Shown here piece after piece: positions 35,279 through 52,609 of a DNA stretch of 64,000 bases. Positions within the stretch are counted from its first letter, which is position 1, and each line of letters begins with the position of its first letter. A program made the translations under genes and the position numbers. The notes beneath the pieces are model-generated. The model worked only from the letters and a program-made list of their open reading frames with translations, was not told the DNA's origin and did no database searches. Origin of the DNA: Rhodamnia argentea (Eukaryota > Streptophyta > Magnoliopsida > Myrtales > Myrtaceae); the NCBI RefSeq assembly GCF_020921035.1, contig NC_063160.1:14907095-14971094 (forward strand), given 5' to 3'.

Positions 35279-37685
35279 CGTGTATGCATGTGCAAAAGTC
35301 AATGAGTCGTTTCCTTTTTGTGTTTTCAAAACAAGCTTCGAGATTTCGGAACGAAAGGAAAAAAGCGGAAACCGCTTTGAAATCTCTGAAAAAGAAGAGT
35401 GGAAATTTAAGGACGTGAAGAAAAATCAGCGATTTCATGTTGCAATCTAACCGTCCGATTACAATCCGACAGTTTCTTTTACTATGAAAAATTAGGTTGA
35501 TAAATGTGCGCGCATGATGTCATTGGACAATCTAATCACCTGCAGTACTTCCAAATTGGCTGTCAGTGAATCACCCTAATCAAAATCAACTGATTAACTT
35601 TGGCAAAAGTAAAGAAAAGTTAAAAAAAAAAAAAATGAGGTTGGTTAATTAAGCATAGAAAGGAGAAGTCAATACTCGCCATTAAACCAGTCTCGGTTTC
35701 CACAGTCGTTAAGGTAACGTCAGGTCACTGGCGGTACCAAATTATTATGGAAGTGGAAAAGGATTGGCCAATAAAAAAAATACTTTTATTATTCATGGTA
35801 ATGTATGTCTGAACATCTACTTAAACAATAGAAAAAAAATTCATTTATTTTTTAAACTATAGAAGTAATCATTTTATGAAAATGTTTCCCAAATCATTAA
35901 TTTTTCGCGAAACAAAAAAAAAAGTGAGACTCAATTGGAGTAGACAATATCGTGCTAGCATCAAAATGAGGCTGCCTACAATCTTACCAGAGTCAATTGG
36001 ACTATATGTTTCAGATACTACATTGCTTAGTCATTGGTCGTTGCCTTGGTAAATTAGTCTCGCGCGACCTTAAACTAGTACAACGCGCTTTCAAACCGTG
36101 CGAGCACGAGTAACTGTTAGAAAAATATCGGATAATATAGAAAATAAGAATAATTACAAATCTATTTACAAAAGATGAGAATGTAACGACAATTATTTAA
36201 GGCGTGCAATCACCGTCCTTAAGAAAATTCTGCCCCTCGAAGTACGAAACTCGGTATATTAGGCTTTTGGTGGCTATTTTCTCAAGACACGACAAACCTT
36301 CTTCTATACTCCGAACCGAATATTAAAAAGAACTGGAACAACATCATGTGTACAACCTAGTAAGGAAAAGTAAGAGAATGAAAGGACATTCTCTTAGCAA
36401 TTCAATGAATCATCAAGATTGTCTCTTGAAGTTCAATTTACATCCAAACAAAATAGAGCCGTTGATTATAAAGCCGTTGGAAAATAATGGATGATTTATG
36501 AAGAAATAAATCGCATGTTACAAAATCATTGTAATGCCATTATATAACCGGTTATATGACCGTTGTAAAATCGTTACACAACTGTTATATATTAATGTCG
36601 GACAAAAGAGGTTACGAATTGGTGAAGGTAAAAAAAAAAAAATGTTACAATAACATTAGCTTCTAATATTTCAAAACTTATAGAAATATCCAACGGTAAC
36701 TTCCATTGATGAATGACAATTTACGAACTCATTCATATAGAGACAAATTTACATAAATGTGTGAAATGGCCACCTCCTAATCCGCCCCCCGAAAGGCTAA
36801 TCAGACAATTTGTTTTTTGCCTTTTTTCACACGAAACTATTTATTTCCATGCCAGCTTTAAGGCGCTTTAACTAGTCCATCTCCCCGCATGATCTTCAGG
36901 AAAGCGCTCCCCAGCATCGGCCCCTGAAGTGCTCCTACCAAGACTGGAACCCACATAAATGAATTTGTTTTTAATCATACCATCTGATTAAACACTTTAT
37001 TGGTCAGGCAAAATGGCATTAACTACATATGAATGCAATAGACATGTTATTGTACTTACTGGTTCGGCGGTGGAGTCGGCTTTGATACCACCTGTAAGAA
37101 CCATGGAGGACTACCACTATGTAATGTTGTCTATTTTGGGCCGGAGTCCTTGCAGTTTTAAAATGCGTTACACAGAGTAGAAAACCCCAAACCTTATTAA
37201 CTAACCCAGAACTCCTCTCTAGGCAATGTGGGACAGAAGACATGCGCTTAGCCTTGCCCTTGTACTGTCAAGGCATTGCACTAGCCCATCCCTCCGTACT
37301 TACTGGGTCTGGGTCGTCACAATTATACTACCACATTGCCCCCAAGGGGAATTGTCCAAGTAGTAAACGTGTTCGTCCATCCTGAGGCTTGCGTTTTAAC
37401 CGCAACGTATGCACGTTCTCTTGGTGCCACTGCCAAGCACAAACCATAGATGTCCCAAGTAATTACGCAGGGTGTACGAAAGGCGAAAACTGTCATTCCA
37501 GGTAGGGGATTACTTGATTATTCAAACAGTCCGAGACAGTCATTAATACAAAAAGATTAGAAGTGTCATACTTACATACTAACGCTAATATGTTACGGAA
37601 GTCTTAAATCCTTCAAATTTGAAAAATGATTAAAGTGCGCACTCTCAAGATTCTAACAAAATTAAAAACATAAGAATGACTGGGC
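35279..37685. other. Gene-free spacer with repeat fragments
   Basis: No complete gene is supported. The right part of a MITE-like element (AATCATTAATTTTTCGCGAAAC) lies near 35890-35912. Around 37090-37230 (minus sense) the words TGTCCCACATTGCCTAGAGAG and GGTGGTATCAAAGC resemble relics of LTR-type plant repeats. A short minus-strand exon-like fragment lies at 36864-36956 and is listed as a finding. Confidence 0.4.
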
Positions 37686-37689
37686 CTAA

Positions 37690-38315
37690 TTCTCTAAAAA
37701 ATATCAAACTTTAAATCTAGTCTGAAATCCGCCTCGGACTTTTTTTTTTGGCTAAAAAAGTCCCAACATTTAGGTTCATTCTCGAATCTGCCCGAACTTT
37801 TTTGGTCTTAAAAAAAAAACTTTAAGTTCAGTTACAATTCCGCCCCGAACTTTTTTTTGTCATGTATAAAACTCCAAACTTTAGGTTCTGTCCCATTTCT
37901 CCATCGAATTTTGTTTTTTCTAAAAAAATTACAAGCTTTCAATCTATTATCAAATTTACCTCGTGATCCAATCCCAACTTGATGTGGCATTTCTACGTTA
38001 ACAACAAATTAACATTAACAAAGTAATGAGGCGATAGGTACGTAACGACGTGGAATAACAAATTCACTGAATAAAGAAAATTATTGAAATTTTCCAAAAT
38101 AAGATTGTTCTAGGATACGAAAATTAGGGACGATTAATGATGATTTTTGGATAGAGGGTTAATGGGGACATATTTGAGATTGGAGTAAAAATTAGTAATT
38201 TTTACTATAGAAAAAAAAAGTTCGGTATAGATTTGGGATTATACCTAAAGTTCATAATTTTTTTCGAGACAAAAGAAGATCGTGGTAAATTTGGGACTGG
38301 ATTCAAAGTTTGAAT
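37690..38315. repeat. Inverted array of about 70-bp units
   Basis: The left arm (37690-37970) has four diverged tandem units, each with AAACTTTA/GGTTC, a CG-rich C(C)GAACTTTTTT and an A-run. The right arm (about 38190-38315) carries similar units in reverse complement (AAAAGTTCGGTATAGATTTG; CTAAAGTTCAT). The two arms could form a long hairpin. It resembles the other inverted-arm elements in structure, though not closely in sequence. No clear target duplication was found. Confidence 0.55.
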
Positions 38316-38652
38316 GCGAGAAGGTGCGTGACTTCTTGCCGTTGGGAGGAGATGACTTGCCGGGCAAATTCGTCATTCATGACTAGACAGTAGACATCCA
38401 ATAAATATATATAAACACAGAGATACTTGCTGTTTTTTTATTTCCCTTCCGGTTCTTGGGGTTTTTGCTGACGGTGATCTTCCGCTAATCCTGCCTCGCT
38501 TCGCACGCCAGCATCCATGCTGTTTCTGGAACGAAAAATAAGAAACCAAGGGAAAGAGAGATCTGATGTTGGAAGCAGGCGTGATTTGACTGAATACCGT
38601 GGGCGAATTGCGTTTGGAAGATTTGGACAAGCGGAAAAACGCTCGCTCGTAT

Positions 38653-38678
38653 AGAGAGAGAGAGAGAGAGAGAGAGAG
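38653..38678 (+). repeat. (AG)n microsatellite in the AlaAT 5' leader
   Basis: An uninterrupted AG run of about 13 units, 80-105 bases before the AlaAT ATG. It lies in the frame of an upstream in-frame ATG (38599), where it would encode alternating Arg-Glu. Confidence 0.9.
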
Positions 38679-38757
38679 GAGGAGGGGCGCACGCGCACAC
38701 ACAGGTTTGATCGTCACGTCACGTACCCATCTCTGCTTTGATCGTGGGTATAAAACG

Positions 38758-44016
<5,259 letters not shown>

Positions 44017-44821
44017 TGAAGATTCTTGCTCCCGGCTGCTTCTCGTCAAGGTAATAATTGGAAGCTGTTGCTAGCCATGTTCATGAATAGCTTCAACGAG
44101 AGGAACATGTATTATTTGTTGTACTGGTCCTTTTTCTCTCTAGCTTGAACTGTCGAACTGAGTCAAGACACTGGCCCCTCAGGGTGGATCGTGGGGTAAT
44201 CACTTATCAAATAGAACACGGAGCTATCTCAAGCCTACAGTGTTGATTTGTTTCCTCCACAGTGTTCATCTTTGGCGCTGTTCGAATGTTTTGCTCATTT
44301 TGTCTTGGAACTTATTGTATGGTTCGAAACTGTAGATTGATCATTGGTTAAAAAGTTTTAAAATTTGCCCGCATCAATAGAATGGTGACTACATTTTGGG
44401 CACATTTTTTGTAAAAATGCTGCGCTTTTTCTGCAAATGATGCTTAAAATTTGGAACTGAAACATGAAGGAGCAAACAATACTTCAGCAAAAAGTGCCAG
44501 CTTCAACATAACAAGTGAAGGAACCGTTCCACTAACACGTCTCAGATGCTCTTCTGTCAAAGCCTTTAAATCACCATGTGCCTGTACATGAGCCTCACCT
44601 CACCTATTCTACGAAAGAATCCTCTTTTGAGTTCCTAGGTGTAGACTGCTGGCTGTGGCTGTTCTGTCTTGTCAGTAAGCTCTTTGCAACCATCCCTTGT
44701 TAAAAGCAGAGACTATAGAATTGTGTAGGGAAAAAAGGGAAATGGTTATGTGGACTCAAGCTGGGATCGACCCGGAAGCACCCAGGCATCGAAGGGGAAA
44801 AGGGAAAACATGTTCTTGCGA
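44017..44821. other. Shared 3' flank of AlaAT and remorin genes
   Basis: The two genes are convergent and their stop codons are about 800 bases apart. The stretch contains the likely 3' UTRs of both. No further gene or repeat was recognised. Confidence 0.5.
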
Positions 44822-47800
44822 TCAGTGATGGCTAGTGCACGGGAAGCAACCACAGGAGACATAACCAGAAAAGTGGGAATCTTGGTGGTGGAGGTGGTTG
44901 ATGATCTTCTTGGCTGGTTCAGTGGCCTTCTGAATTTGGTCACTGTGCTGTTGCCTGGCCTGTGCTCGCCAGTCCTCTGCTCTTCTGTGCACATTTGCCA
45001 TTCTCCTCATCAGCTTCTCTTCTAGGTTTGATCTCATCTTTTGTATTTTAACCTGAAAAGGCACAGTCCAACCGGCAACCAACTCAGACGATGATGACAA
45101 TTCGAGTGCAAAAGATAATTTCAAGATTTAAAATCTGGAATTCAGTATCACACTTTTGGCTCATGCTGAACCCCCTCGATCAAAGATCAAGAATGTATCC
45201 AGTTTTGCAGAAAGACTGGAGCCGCAACTTCTTCAGATGATTTTGGTTTGAGGATCCCATCTCAACCCAGAGAGAGAGAGAGAGAGAGAGCTCAATAAAC
45301 TAATGAACAAGAACTAAAAACCACGCCCCAAGACTAATTAAACAGTACCCAATTCCCCACGCTATCTTCTTATCCTCGAACTGGTGCGTCTGAGAGGGGT
45401 CTTTCACATGGGCACACGACAAAGAAGCAACAAAAACCAATGAGGCTCTAAGTTTTTAAAATGTTTGCATGATGACTTTAGGGTTGCTGGGCATGCGGAT
45501 GCCCCCAATATTTAATTGAGGACAGACGCTCAAACAGAGGTGGACCGGTCAAGAAAGAATCTTAAAATAAAGGGCTAAAAGGATTAGGAAGGAAGAGCTT
45601 GTGTGATTAAAGAGAAGACTGTGGCAGTGCGTGCGGCTCGAGGAGGAAGAAGAAGAAGATGAAGCCAAAACGTTGGACTTAAGCCGGACACACCGGGGAT
45701 ATTAACAAAGAGAATGCAGCCACAAAGGTGGGTATGAACAGACTTAAACCATTCTAAATTACAAAGGTTTTGTTCCGCGTCACTAATTGTTTACAGAAAC
45801 CAATGATCAAAAGCATTTTCGACGAACCACGTACTTTTTGTCCGGAACATCGAAGAACTAGCTAGAGTTGTCTGTAAACTCGGCCGGAGTTTAGGTTCTA
45901 GGAGGCGGGAGTTCGCACGAGGAGGCAGATATAGTCAAATACTTGCCTTTAGGCTTTGGTTATCTACTTGTTGGTCCGCTAGGAGTATAAATTGATCCTG
46001 AGTGACAGGTCGCAAAGCTTAATCCAAATGGGCTAAAAGTCTTCTCAAGCATTTCTCGGATGCCTATGTATTACACCAAGACAAACACAATACCAGGAAG
46101 GACCAAGTACTAACAGCTAAATTCTCAATTACCTGCAAAAACAAATGTCCCAAGGTGCTGCAAAATGGGGTTCAGTTCAGCGGACCGGACAGGGGCAAAT
46201 GCCAGAACCTAATATTGTTTTTATCTGTTTGCTTCTATTCCACATAGTTGAATTAACCACTCCGATTAAGTACACATTCATTAGCCACTGGAACAGTAGT
46301 AATCTAACCGGAAAGAAGGAAAGTCAAGAAATGGCAGTACCTCAAGCTTTCTGGACTGAGCTTCAGCTTTTGCACTCTCAAGGTTCACCCAAGCTTGAAT
46401 CTTTGCCTCTTCCCTCTGGTACCTGCACCCACACGAGAGCAATCATAATCCGCCACAAAAGAGAAAGAAGATAATAGCTGGAGAAAGTAATTATCGAGAG
46501 GCGACCATTTTAAGTCGAGACAGCTCATTGATTACCTGAGGCAGCACTTCAACTTCTCCTCCTCCTCCCACGATGCAGCGCCCGTTCTGGACTCTGGAAC
46601 ACCGGATTTCTGAAACCCATTGGCGTTGTGGGTCTCAAAATGCCTCAGGCTCTTCGAAACGTCCTCCTCCTCCTCTTCCCTGGAGCTCCAGTTGGAGGCA
46701 ATGGAGTCATACTGTGTCCCAAGCTGGAGCTTGGCCAGGTGGCACTCCTTGAGCTGATTCATGTCGATGGCGGTGATTCCTCCATTGTTGCTGTAGCAAG
46801 TGTCCATACCCAATGGGCCTGACCGATCGGCCGGTGTGTTGTGCCTCGGCGGGGACGAGAACTTGTACGGGGTGTGGCACCTGGAGTTGGGGGAGCTGCC
46901 CAGCGGAGTCATCTCTGTGCCTGCGTCTCTGTGGTGGACCTCTGTGCCTGCATCTTTCATTGTTTCACTGGCCGAGTTCCTGAACAAGAAGCCTTCTCTG
47001 GACGGGTCGGTGCATCTGAATTTCGGCAATATGGTGTCCACATCGTCCGTGAACTTATCTGCGGTGGGGGACAAAATCCTCGGGACGTGTTAATCAAGAA
47101 CCAAGACTGGCTTTTTGCAGTGACAGCAGAGAGTGCATGGGAAGAAGAAATTGCTGGGTTCTGAATGATAATTGCATGATCATGAGAAAAAGTGGTACTT
47201 TTTGGCAGAATTAGAAAGAGCTCTTTGACATGAAAATGAAGTTTGCCTTTTGGACATTGGGAAGGTGGAGCATGCAGAACTTCTGCTGCTTGGATGTGCA
47301 TGGAAACCAACTGCGCTTCTCAAAAGTAAGATCAGCAGAATTTGACAAATAGAACCAAAGGTTGCCTCTTTTCCTTTCTTTACATTCCTAGACTCAATTT
47401 TTGCATCTTAAAACCAAATTAACTGCTTCCTTGAGCTTCAAAGTTTTGAAACAGTGAAGCAGAAATGAAACAAAAGATAATAGAAGGGATCAGAAGGGTA
47501 AAAACATATGCAAAGCTCAGAAATGAAACAAGAAATTTGAAAACAAAAAAGTCAGCGCAAATGGTGAATGAGAGTTAGGGAAGACGATGACCCGAGTGGA
47601 AAGATGTTAACAGTTTTAAGTAAAAGAGCCAAAAAAGGGTCAAGGTCTCTCCATTGAAGGTTTTTTTTTTTTCCAGAGGAAGTAAATTATACCTTTTAGG
47701 AGCACATCCGCAGAGGCAGGTGAGACCCCATTCAATGCTGTGGGTGGATTTTCATGGCCCATAGACAGAGACTCCTGAAACTGAGAGACCACCGAGACTA

Positions 47801-48477
47801 CTTCCTCGGTGACCCTTGACTTCTCCGCAAAGACCTCGATGTTGCTGATGCTGTGCCTGGACATTCTAGGTGGTTCGAATGGCTTCAGGGCGTGCGCGGG
47901 CGAGTTGTGACAAGAAGAGCTGCTCATGAGCCACTTCTCTGCGTCGTCCCACTTGGAAGGGAAGCTCCGTCTGGACAAGTTCTTGCCCACGCTGAAGCTG
48001 AACACAGGCCTACCGGGAGTTGAAGGAGCCTGAAGCAGAGTCGCGGGGGTCTCTGTCCTCCTGCTCGTGACCGAGCTCACTCCATCTCTCCTCCTCTGCG
48101 CTGAAACCTCAAGAACGCCCCCACCCTCTGTCGGGTTTCTGGTGCCGTTGTTATAGGTCATGGTTCCCACGACAGGGAATGACTTGACGAACTCAGCTGT
48201 CTCTCTGAGGTTGAGCTTGCAAAGCGGGTCGGGGAATGCGTCCGCGTCCACGAAAGGGTTGTTGCTTGAGCTCCTCCGGTAGTCCATGGGCGCCTCCTGA
48301 GTCACAATCACGAACAAGAACAACCCCCACAAAGATATATCATCAGAAACAGAGAAAGAAACAACAAGAGCACAAGAAAAGGACGGGACTTTCTCTTTTT
48401 CTTCAACTTCTTACCCGATGAGATGAATACTCCGATGGGTCTTGACGGTAATACCATTTGGGAGCCGTGAGATCCAT
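44822..48477 (-). CDS. Remorin family protein
   Basis: Plant plasma-membrane nanodomain scaffold. Exons on the minus strand are 48477-48415, 48296-47693, 47058-46536, 46422-46341 and 45052-44822, with GT-AG ends and agreeing phases (500 aa). The long N-terminal part is Ser/Pro-rich and probably disordered (MDLTAPKWYYRQDPSEYSSH; KLNLRETAEFVKSFP). It includes DKFTDDVDTILPKFRCTDPS and EGFLFRNSASETMKD. The C-terminal Remorin_C coiled coil begins at WEEEEKLKCCLRYQREEAKI and continues QAWVNLESAKAEAQSRKLEV then KIQKMRSNLEEKLMRRMANV. The last residues, GYVSCGCFPCTSHH, hold three cysteines that would suit S-acylation and the remorin C-terminal anchor. The acceptor at 47058 was chosen because it gives LLKDKFTDDV and avoids an upstream in-frame stop. 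From memory its position matches At1g53860. Confidence 0.93.
45269..45290 (+). repeat. (AG)n microsatellite in a remorin intron
   Basis: Eleven AG units within the last intron of the minus-strand remorin gene. Confidence 0.9.
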
Positions 48478-50480
48478 CGTTTTGTTCAAAGGGTCTGCGG
48501 AGGGGAACGAATGAATCTTTCTGTCGCCTTGGGCTTGCTGTTCGTCTCCTTGCTTCTATATATGTTGGTTCATTTTGGGGCACGAAGGAGTCGTGCCGTG
48601 AGAGCGACAGAGGAGAGGAAAAAGGAAGGGGGGATTGACTGATGGTTTATGGTCAAAGAGGCTGTTCAACTACGACTCACATGCTGCTGATGAGTAGCAG
48701 CACCATACCAGGTCTGTTCTGTCCGTGGTGGTGTTTGAAATTTCCACTGTTACATCGTGTCGCTGTACTGTTTCGCGCAGGAAGCAGGCGAGCGATGGAG
48801 AGAGAGAGCGCTTTGGAAGGCGGAAAAAAGGTTCACAGAACCAGAGACAGCCTTCTACTGCGTCTGAGAGAGCGAGGGAGAGGGAGTGGGGAAATCTATA
48901 AGTTGGTTTGTGCCGTAGATTTTTCCAACCTGGATACAAATTTTGTCCTCTACTTCCATTTTATATACTCTGATTCCAAAATTGACCATAAATTCCTTTC
49001 TTTTGTTTTTGAAAACTACAGAACCAAGACTCAACCAAAACTAAAGATACTTAGGGTGCTTAGTATGACTTTCATGTTTAGCGATAACACAATGTAATCA
49101 ACAAAAAGGCAGTCCAGTAAATACGTCGTCAAACCAATCATAAAAAAAAATGTGATGGGTTCAACGATTGGACCGCCTGGGAACTGGATATGTGTGTTGG
49201 GTCCCAAGGCCATTCGATCCAGTTCCCGATCCTCAAAATTGAAAATCAATCCTCTCAATCGAGTTCCCGATTTTAGGGTGAGATCGGGAACCGATCACCT
49301 CTAACACAAGCTCTCGAGCTTTGAGATAATTTATGTTTACCCTGAATTTTCGGTTGCTACCCAATATCTCTTAACTTTCACTTTGCTATGGTTGATGACT
49401 CCAAGTTACTTTTCCATGGGCATATGCCATGCATACGACTTTTGAGAGGTAAAAGTACATTTTCATCTCACTTTTTGTAAACAAATTCTCTTTTACCTTG
49501 AATGGCCGTAAAAAATGAAAAAAAAAATATTTGAAAGAATGGGAGAAAAAAATTAAATTTATCAATTTACTAACATAAAAATTGTTAAAATTCGATAAAT
49601 ATAGCCACTTCAAAGGAACTAAATAAGATAAAGAATAAACAAAAAATTCAACAAAAAGAAAAATGGCCGCAATAACAAAGAGGTCAAATGACAAAAAATG
49701 GATCATCGTTATGTATATGTAAATGGTTAAGTAATGTAAAGAAACGATGAACTCGACTCATAAAAAGGAAAGGCGGCCATCATTTGTAACATCGAGGTCC
49801 GACAAGGCTGGAGAGCGTTTGTGAAAACCCGAAAATCGACAACAGAGAGTGCATTGAATTACACATTAAGAGAAAGGAGGCATCGGGGTCGGCGTCGACA
49901 CATTATACAAGCGAAAGCGATACGGGCCGCGAAAATTAAGTTTAGTAACGGTGTGCTCGAATAAGAGATCTATCACAAGGGGCTACCCATACAACGCCTC
50001 TTATTAATTAGGCCAAGTCGTCGTTACATTGAAACCATCCCATAATGTTCGGCACAAGATCATAATGGATTGACAGATAGATTGGCTGTCGCCATAATCC
50101 AAAGAAGGCGATGTTTTTTTGCACCTCTCTCAGATCTGCCTTAGTTAGAAACCATAAGATCATGGTGGGCCACAAAAAAAGAAATCTAAATGGGTCAGAA
50201 CTAAACTAGTTTAGACTCGTGTTCTCTTTATGCATGTGATGGATCTAGTCGCCCACGGGCTTGCTAGAGTAAATGGGCCTACAGATCACTTAGATGGGCT
50301 TAGGCAACCTCGTGTGATTATGAAGTCCAGACCATCCTTATTGGGCCGGATTCAGGCCCGCCTGAATCCGAAAAGCTATGAACTTTTTATTGATGGGTAG
50401 TGTAGTAGAGTTTGAGCTATGGTTTTTATCGTCATTCTTTGCACTTGTCTATAAAAATACAAATGAGATAGTTGAAAGAA
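48478..50480. other. Remorin promoter and gene-free spacer
   Basis: The first 450 bases are the likely 5' leader and promoter of the minus-strand remorin gene. At about 49160-49305 there is a decayed fragment of the CCGGTTC hAT-like family: GAACTGGAT, GATCCAGTTCCCGATCCTCA and a right end near GATCACCTCTAA. The stretch 49330-50480 shows no gene. Confidence 0.45.
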
Positions 50481-51175
50481 GGGACAATAGAACAAATGGG
50501 CCCCGAACTTTGATCCAATATGCCATATTGTCCTTAAACTTTTAATTCATGCAATGGCATTTTCAGTAAATGTCCGACGTAGTCCCTAAAATATACGATG
50601 GACACTCCCATCTAGTAGTGATCCACAATCTAGACTCATAAATGAAAATACCATTAGGATTAAGAGAGCTATCCACCGACTTAATCGAGGGCAGGTTTCC
50701 TAGTCACTAAGAAGAGGGTAAGAACATTCATGAATAATGAATATGATATAACGAGAGAGAAGAGGATTTTGTTTTTTCTTTCATTCATACTTTAAGGGAG
50801 GGGTTAAGCTATGCTGTGGCTTTCAAAGAAGTGGAAAAATCCAGCCTTCGTAGACACGATAGCATGCCTCCTTTTCCTAGTAACTAATAATCTATCTATT
50901 ATAGGAATCAATCTCTTAAGCAATAAGTCCAGCTTAAGCCCTATCTTTCATCTTTGAATGTGGAATTTCCTTCTATCTCATAGCCATTAAGTTTAGCTTA
51001 ACCCACTTTCCATGAATGCGCTTTCTTATCGCTTTGCACCTTAGAAAGCGGTTTAACAAGACCGTATAAATGTTCAGAAACCACATTAGACATTGGACCA
51101 TAGTTGAAAGATTACATTAAATAAAGTGAAAGTGATGGGATCAAAGTTCGGGGATTGCACCGAACAAATAAGGAA
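50480..51175. repeat. Inverted-repeat element relic
   Basis: The 16-mer CCCCGAACTTTGATCC at 50502-50517 has its exact reverse complement at 51138-51153. Flanking words on both sides (ACAAATGG..., CCTTATTTGTTC...) also pair loosely. About 620 bases of non-coding sequence lie between. It looks like another inverted-ended non-autonomous element; boundaries and target duplication are unclear. Confidence 0.5.
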
Positions 51176-51215
51176 TTTAGAGATGATATTGCACGTTAGA
51201 CTAAAATTCATGAAC

Positions 51216-52500
51216 CATAAATACGAGCCAAGCTCCGGGTTAGGAAGCAGGTGATGTCAAGGCCATTGGTCGCTTAGAGAAAAATTAGAAAATGCATCTC
51301 GCGACGAATTGTGGTGTCAGTGGTGACAGCGAGGCCTCCACAAAAGCAATCGTCCACGCCATGATCACTAATATAACAATATTATCTTGTTCTCAAGTGC
51401 TCACCAAGCAAGAGGTCGCAAATCCAGCCTCTGCATTAGTGAAGAGCTTGCAAATGTCAATGGCTAGAACAGATTGAGGCACGGACCCGAGAACAAACTA
51501 TCGGTAATAGAAAACGATAGGAAGTAATATAAACGAGTATGGACACGGGAGCAACCCTCTTTTTTCTCATTAAAGAACGACTCGTCTCTATAACTTGATG
51601 TACCTAAATGCATATTATCGTGATCTCTATACAAAGCGACGAACCACAACGACTAAGATACATTTGGGAGAGGAAAGTTTGCTTGGTGAAGAAAATTGCG
51701 AATCTTTTCCTCTCGAAATTTTTTTGGATCTTTCTACATGTTCTCCATTTTCCAGTGCCTTGCTCCTACTTTCATGGCCCTCCCCCTGCTTTCCAAGCAA
51801 GCAAGGCAAGAGAAAGATTACAGACGTTCTGGCAGTGGCAGAGTCTAGGAGCAGCCTGTGATCTTTGGGTCTATTCACTTATTCCTCTATATGGATCTAC
51901 AATTGGATGATTGAGGGCGTGCCAGAGAAAGCATTTATTCCTTTCTGCCAATAATAGAGAGAACCCATTTGAGAATATATGAGAATAGCTTTTGGCTGAT
52001 TGATGTCCAAGCTGAAAACCACTTAGGCAGAATTTGCACATTTTCTTGCACATCAGCCCTCATCTCTCTCTTTCTGAAGGAATCATTCTTTTCTGCTTTC
52101 TCCTTGTCAAACTTCTCATGATTCAGTAGTGGAGGGGCTTAGGGTGTGCACAGAATAAACATCTTTCACATCAATTTTTATACCGGCAATAATGAATCAC
52201 TTCTTGCAGAAGGTGATGGGTCGGCAATGTCAAATCCCACCGACCATGAGGGTTCTCAAGAACCCTTTTTGCACCCATGATGAGACTGCAGGGTCAAACC
52301 AGAGATCAGTCAGGCCTCATAGGCAAATTCTGAATTTGATCCGCCAACAAATCAACCCAGATAAGAAAAAAAATTGGCATAGAAGCTGACGATCAACAGG
52401 GACAGTCGCTGGATAAGCAAAACAAAGCCCACTCCCTCCGCATAAAATAGCCGTATGATGCAGCCATGATTGGACATTCTGTGTCTTTTAATGCTAATCC
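51216..52500. other. Gene-free spacer
   Basis: No gene is supported; open frames are short and lack recognisable domains. The last few hundred bases are the probable promoter of the gene at 52610; CATAAAATAG near 52441 is a possible but unproven TATA-like word. Confidence 0.4.
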
Positions 52501-52539
52501 ATGGCTTTATCAAACTTAAGAGGCAAAAGCATTCTTTAA
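52501..52539 (+). CDS. Upstream short ORF duplicating the start of the next gene
   Basis: ATG at 52501 opens a 12-codon frame, MALSNLRGKSIL, ending in TAA at 52537-52539. The 22 bases AATCCATGGCTTTATCAAA-CTT around its start recur exactly around the main ATG, 109 bases downstream, so both frames begin MALSNL. If the transcript includes it, it would act as an upstream ORF in a different reading frame from the main one (109 is not a multiple of 3). Translation is not shown. Confidence 0.4.
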   Translation: MALSNLRGKSIL

Positions 52540-52609
52540 GTCCCAGAAAGCATTAAAGCAAACAGGTCGTCTTCTTCTTCTCCTTCTTCTTCTGCTTTTT
52601 CGACAATCC

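Noticed and set aside
37090-37230. Possible LTR-type repeat relic (TGTCCCACATTGCC and GGTATCAAAGC words)
   Set aside because: There are no paired terminal repeats and no coding parts in the window, so it is kept only as a fragment note and not called as an element.
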